Positions 6,049 through 8,532 of a DNA stretch of 8,532 bases are shown in pieces (the first letter of the stretch is position 1; each line of letters opens with the position of its first letter). A model generated the notes under the pieces. The model made no database searches. It was not told the DNA's origin and saw only the letters and a program-made list of their open reading frames with translations. The DNA is from Bacteriovorax stolpii (lineage in GTDB: Bacteria; Bdellovibrionota; Bacteriovoracia; Bacteriovoracales; Bacteriovoracaceae), in NCBI GenBank assembly GCA_945862475.1, contig CAMAYW010000080.1, positions 1 to 8,532 on the forward strand, in the 5' to 3' direction. The translations under genes were made by a program, and so were the position numbers.

Positions 6049-7104
6049 ATGCATATTCTTTTAGTGCGCTTCTCCAGTATGGGGGATGTGGTCCTGCAAA
6101 CGGCGACAGTTAATTGGCTTAGATCCCTTCTTGGTAAGAAGGCGAGGTTTACTTTCCTTACGAGCTCGGAGTTTACCTCTCTTCTTAATGGCCATCCAGA
6201 AATTGATCATGTCATTGGGTTTGATAGAAAAAAAGGCGAGAAGTGGTCTGATCTCGTTAAAAAAATCGATCTTCTTGACGAGAACGATCCCATTGATCTC
6301 ATTTTGGATCTCCATGCTACCTTACGATCTTTCAGGCTCAAACTTTCTTTTTGGAACATCCCGGCCCTCACTGTTGATAAAAGAAGATGGGAGAGATTTT
6401 TTCTTACAAAAATAAGAAGCTCAGCCTTAAAGAAGCTTTTTTCTCATAAGATATTTGGATTAGAGCCCCAGACTGAGAGAATCATCAAAGACTTTCAGGG
6501 TCTCTTTGGAGATTTGAGAGGAAAAAGAAGAGCGGTTGAATTTAGGAAGGGTCCCCATGAAGAATTAACTTCACTTCCAGCTCTTAAAGAAAAGCTGGAT
6601 CATGGAAATAACATCATCCTTGCTCCTTCAGCTTCTTTCGAACCAAAAAGATGGCCAGTGGATCGATTCGTTCTTTTGGCAGAAAATATTCTTCAGAAAA
6701 CGCCCTTTAACGTTATCGTTTTGGCCGGTCCAGAGGATCATTTTTGCGAAGCTTTTAATCAAATTAATCATCCACGATTTAAAAATCTTCAAGGAAAAAC
6801 ATCTTTAAAAGAGAGCATGGAGTATTTAGCTCAAGCAAAAATTTGTATTGGTAACGACTCTGGAATGAACCATATTGCGGAAGCCTATGGTGTACCTTGT
6901 CTCACCTTATTTGGGCCTACTGACCCACTGTTCGGATTCGCTCCTCATGGTTCTTCCTCTCGTTTTATTTCAAAGGACCTAAACTGTAAGCCATGTTCAA
7001 CCACAGGTAAAAAGGCTTGTCACAGAGACCGGCTTTACTGCATGGAGGAAATTTCAGTGGATGAAGTCTTTTCCATTTTTGTGAAGATGATGGAGGTGAA
7101 ATGA
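6049..7104 (+). CDS. Glycosyltransferase family 9, ADP-heptose:LPS heptosyltransferase-like
   Basis: GT9 enzymes transfer heptose from ADP-heptose to the growing lipopolysaccharide inner core on the cytoplasmic face of the inner membrane. Seen in 351 aa: ILLVRFSSMGDVVLQT at the N-terminus (acceptor-side glycine loop), DLILDLHATLRS (83-94), the donor-domain motif APSASFEPKRWP (192-203), and GNDSGMNHIAEAYG (268-281) followed by LTLFGPTDP (285-293). Near the C-terminus four cysteines (C313, C316, C324, C331) form a C-x2-C-x7-C-x6-C set like that in many GT9 proteins. The conserved N-terminus fixes the start at ATG 6049 despite the missing Shine-Dalgarno. The gene overlaps the Kdo-transferase-like gene as ATGA. 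Whether it is heptosyltransferase I, II or III, or uses another sugar, cannot be told from sequence alone. Confidence 0.92.
   Translation: MHILLVRFSSMGDVVLQTATVNWLRSLLGKKARFTFLTSSEFTSLLNGHPEIDHVIGFDRKKGEKWSDLVKKIDLLDENDPIDLILDLHATLRSFRLKLSFWNIPALTVDKRRWERFFLTKIRSSALKKLFSHKIFGLEPQTERIIKDFQGLFGDLRGKRRAVEFRKGPHEELTSLPALKEKLDHGNNIILAPSASFEPKRWPVDRFVLLAENILQKTPFNVIVLAGPEDHFCEAFNQINHPRFKNLQGKTSLKESMEYLAQAKICIGNDSGMNHIAEAYGVPCLTLFGPTDPLFGFAPHGSSSRFISKDLNCKPCSTTGKKACHRDRLYCMEEISVDEVFSIFVKMMEVK
7092..7099 (+). promoter_or_regulatory. Strong ribosome-binding site for the Kdo-transferase-like gene
   Basis: GGAGGTGA, a full match to the 16S rRNA tail, lies inside the end of the GT9 gene with the GGAGG core four bases before ATG 7101. 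It is the strongest such site in the window and supports this start. Confidence 0.7.
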
Positions 7105-8360
7105 AGCCTCTCATCCATTTCTGTTTTTGGTTTTTTTATTTTCCCTTGATCGTTTTTTCATCCCTCTTCTTTTATTGGCATCCCAAAATAAGAGAAAGAT
7201 TAAAGTTCGAGAAAAAAAATAAATTTGAATGGCTTGCTCATTCATTTTCAGAAGTCCATGAAAGAGCAGATGTATGCTTTGAATTTTCTTCCGAAGGTGA
7301 GTATCAACAAGTGGCCCCTATTATTGAAGACGCCCTTTTAATGGGAAAAAAAATTGAACTCGTGTTTTTTTCCCCAAGTGTAGAAAAAACAATTCTGAAG
7401 CTCGCTTCAGAATTTCCCACTCAAATTCGTTATTTTCGATATTCTCTCTTGAGGTTTTTTCCTTTTATTCAGCGTCGATGTTTTTCTCATTGGATTACCT
7501 CAAATAAGCTTATTCTCGTGCGATATGATTTATTTCCCGAGTTTCTCCTTTGGTCTATGAGGGAGGGGAATCATCTGAGCTTTGTGTGGGTGACTTTTAA
7601 AAAGGAAAGATCCCTAGGTAGGGGACCGTCATTTTGGAAAAAATTATTCCTTCAGAATGCCCAGAGGATTATCTATGCTGGGGTTCCTGATGAACAATTA
7701 GGTAAATCACTTGGTCTTTCTGGAGAAGTTTTTGATTTTAGAATAGAGCAAATTAGACGAAGAATTTTAAAGAAAAAAGATAAGTTTTTTTCTCATTTCA
7801 CTCTTTATGATGAATTTAAAAATTTGGTTCAATCATCAAAAAGAAGTCTTATTTTTGGGAATGCATGGCCATCAGATTTGTTCCTTTTAAGTAAAATTCC
7901 AAAAGATGTTTTGGTTGTAATTGTCCCCCATAACTTGTCTCAAGAGATCCTCTCTCAGTTTCGGTCCGGCCTTCAAAAGCTAGAGAGAGATTTTTCCGAA
8001 GTCCATGATCTGACTGAAACGATCTCTCATTCATCGACGATTCTCATGAACAAGAAGGGGATTCTTTGTGAACTCTACGCTGATTTTGAATACTCCTACG
8101 TCGGAGGAGGGTTTGAGGGAAGCATCCATTCGGTTCTTGAGCCTTTGATCGCCGGTTCCAAACGAATTTCTTGTGGCCCGGCCCATCATCGATCGACTGA
8201 GTATGATATCGTGAATTCCGCCGGAGTTATTTCCGAGGTGAATACTCCGGAACAATTTCTCCAATGGATAAATGAAACCGAGATGCCACCTGATCATGAT
8301 ACAATTCAGGCACCGATGCAAAATTATTCCAAGCTACGGGAGTTTGTTTTTCCATGTTAA
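7101..8360 (+). CDS. Divergent WaaA/KdtA-like glycosyltransferase (Kdo transferase family, GT30-like)
   Basis: WaaA moves Kdo from CMP-Kdo onto lipid A precursors at the inner membrane. Seen in 419 aa, the usual WaaA length: a hydrophobic anchor (about 4-26), then SSEGE (63-67), where E67 sits at the position of the WaaA catalytic base in the SVGE motif. RYDLFPEFLL (141-150) aligns with ETELWPNL, and KKERS (167-171) with the LSERS region. GNAWPSDL (253-260) takes the place of the STHxGEE motif, VPHNLS (275-280) of VPRHPER, and YVGGGFEGSIHSVLEPLIAG (333-352) of the FVGG..NPLEP motif. The overall architecture is therefore Kdo transferase, but several key positions differ (ETE is RYD; GEE is SDL). 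It may be a true but diverged WaaA, a second family member with another donor, or an inactive relative. It overlaps the GT9 gene by four bases and the next gene by seven. Confidence 0.78.
   Translation: MKPLIHFCFWFFYFPLIVFSSLFFYWHPKIRERLKFEKKNKFEWLAHSFSEVHERADVCFEFSSEGEYQQVAPIIEDALLMGKKIELVFFSPSVEKTILKLASEFPTQIRYFRYSLLRFFPFIQRRCFSHWITSNKLILVRYDLFPEFLLWSMREGNHLSFVWVTFKKERSLGRGPSFWKKLFLQNAQRIIYAGVPDEQLGKSLGLSGEVFDFRIEQIRRRILKKKDKFFSHFTLYDEFKNLVQSSKRSLIFGNAWPSDLFLLSKIPKDVLVVIVPHNLSQEILSQFRSGLQKLERDFSEVHDLTETISHSSTILMNKKGILCELYADFEYSYVGGGFEGSIHSVLEPLIAGSKRISCGPAHHRSTEYDIVNSAGVISEVNTPEQFLQWINETEMPPDHDTIQAPMQNYSKLREFVFPC
7391..7414 (-). repeat. Perfect 11-bp inverted repeat inside the Kdo-transferase-like gene; terminator-like on the minus strand
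   Basis: The arms AATTCTGAAGC (7391-7401) and GCTTCAGAATT (7404-7414) are separated by two bases, giving a stable hairpin with a four-base loop once the innermost pair opens. Read on the minus strand the hairpin is followed by GTTTTTTC (7390-7383), the layout of an intrinsic terminator. Read on the plus strand it is preceded by a run of A and followed by no T tract. It encodes part of ILKLASEF, so the codons alone may explain it. Confidence 0.5.
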
Positions 8361-8532
8361 AGAATCGATACCAAGAAATTTTAGTAGGTATGGGACTTAT
8401 GTCTCTCGTGAGAGGGATTATTTCTCTTAAGCGAAAAAGAACCACTCTTTTAATTGATGACAAAAGATTTTCCGTGGACAGTTATCCGGGTCTTTTTATT
8501 TCAGAGCTAGAGATACTTGCCCTCATTAGGAT
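8354..8532 (+). CDS. N-terminal part of an unidentified protein with a Rossmann-like start (runs off the right edge)
   Basis: The ATG at 8354 overlaps the preceding stop (8358-8360) by seven bases, and the frame stays open for 59 codons to the window end. Seen: the segment ILVGMGLMSLVRGIIS (9-24), then a basic patch KRKR and TLLIDDKRF (30-38). This is a beta strand, glycine-rich turn, helix and second strand ending in acidic residues, as in FAD- or NAD(P)-binding folds. The strict GxGxxG is imperfect (GMGLMS), so a dinucleotide-binding role is only suggested. A weak GGGAG (8338-8342) lies 11 bases upstream. Its coupling to the two glycosyltransferases implies co-expression. I cannot name the product. 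Confidence 0.65.
   Translation, partial: MLKNRYQEILVGMGLMSLVRGIISLKRKRTTLLIDDKRFSVDSYPGLFISELEILALIR

Noticed and set aside
6086..6415. A 109-codon plus-strand open frame overlapping the GT9 gene in another frame
   Set aside because: It is a shadow of the GT9 gene, which carries the conserved motifs across the same bases.
6577..6599. Inverted repeat around CCAGCT / AGCTGG in the GT9 gene
   Set aside because: Short stem within codons and no terminator tail; compatible with chance.
8221..8250. Inverted repeat CCGGAGT / ACTCCGG with a 16-base loop
   Set aside because: It is inside the coding sequence, the stem is only 7 bp with a long loop, and no T tract follows on either strand.
8227..8463. 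A 78-codon minus-strand open frame across the junction of the last two genes
   Set aside because: It runs antisense to two coupled plus-strand genes and shows no family-like features.

Overview
The window reads as ordinary chromosomal DNA from a Gram-negative, moderately AT-rich bacterium, with genes tightly packed into short operons and many ATGA overlaps. Three things point to a Gram-negative with lipopolysaccharide-type envelope sugars: a heptosyltransferase-family (GT9) gene, a Kdo-transferase-like gene, and proteins anchored in the membrane with likely periplasmic tails. The tmk-holB-ricT order, a tandem GYF_2-like membrane protein and the envelope genes together suggest the former delta-proteobacteria, most likely Bdellovibrionota (Bdellovibrio/Bacteriovorax-like). 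That placement is inference from gene content, not from a marker gene.

Left half, minus strand (3895 down to 1): one apparent operon. It holds a two-domain GYF_2-like membrane protein of unknown role, thymidylate kinase (tmk), a short DNA polymerase III delta' subunit (holB, ATGA overlap with tmk), and a PSP1/RicT-family protein with a double C-x4-CC cysteine motif that runs off the left edge. tmk and holB both serve DNA replication. RicT homologues act with RNase Y in mRNA processing in Bacillus.

Middle: a 126-bp divergent intergenic region (3896-4021) has a good sigma70-type promoter facing right. The same 9-mer carrying the ribosome-binding site sits at both ends in inverted orientation. 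To the right lies sufE-hemB-orf191, three coupled plus-strand genes: a sulfur acceptor for Fe-S assembly, porphobilinogen synthase of the type without active-site zinc cysteines, and an unrecognised membrane-anchored helical protein.

Right part (6003-8532, plus strand): a second transcription unit begins at a TATAAT box placed so that the transcript could start on the A of the ATG (leaderless). It encodes a GT9 heptosyltransferase-like enzyme, then a strongly diverged WaaA/KdtA (Kdo transferase) homologue behind a perfect GGAGGTGA ribosome-binding site. Last comes the first 59 codons of a protein with a Rossmann-like N-terminus that continues past the right edge. This is probably a cell-surface glycan module.

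I see no RNA genes, CRISPR, insertion sequences, phage genes or toxin-antitoxin loci, and no gene-free stretch above 300 bp. I found no clearly new system. The points most worth a second look are the altered active-site motifs of the Kdo-transferase homologue, the leaderless promoter, an antisense terminator-like hairpin inside a gene, and the single stop codon that separates the GYF-like gene from an ATG-less tmk in the same frame.
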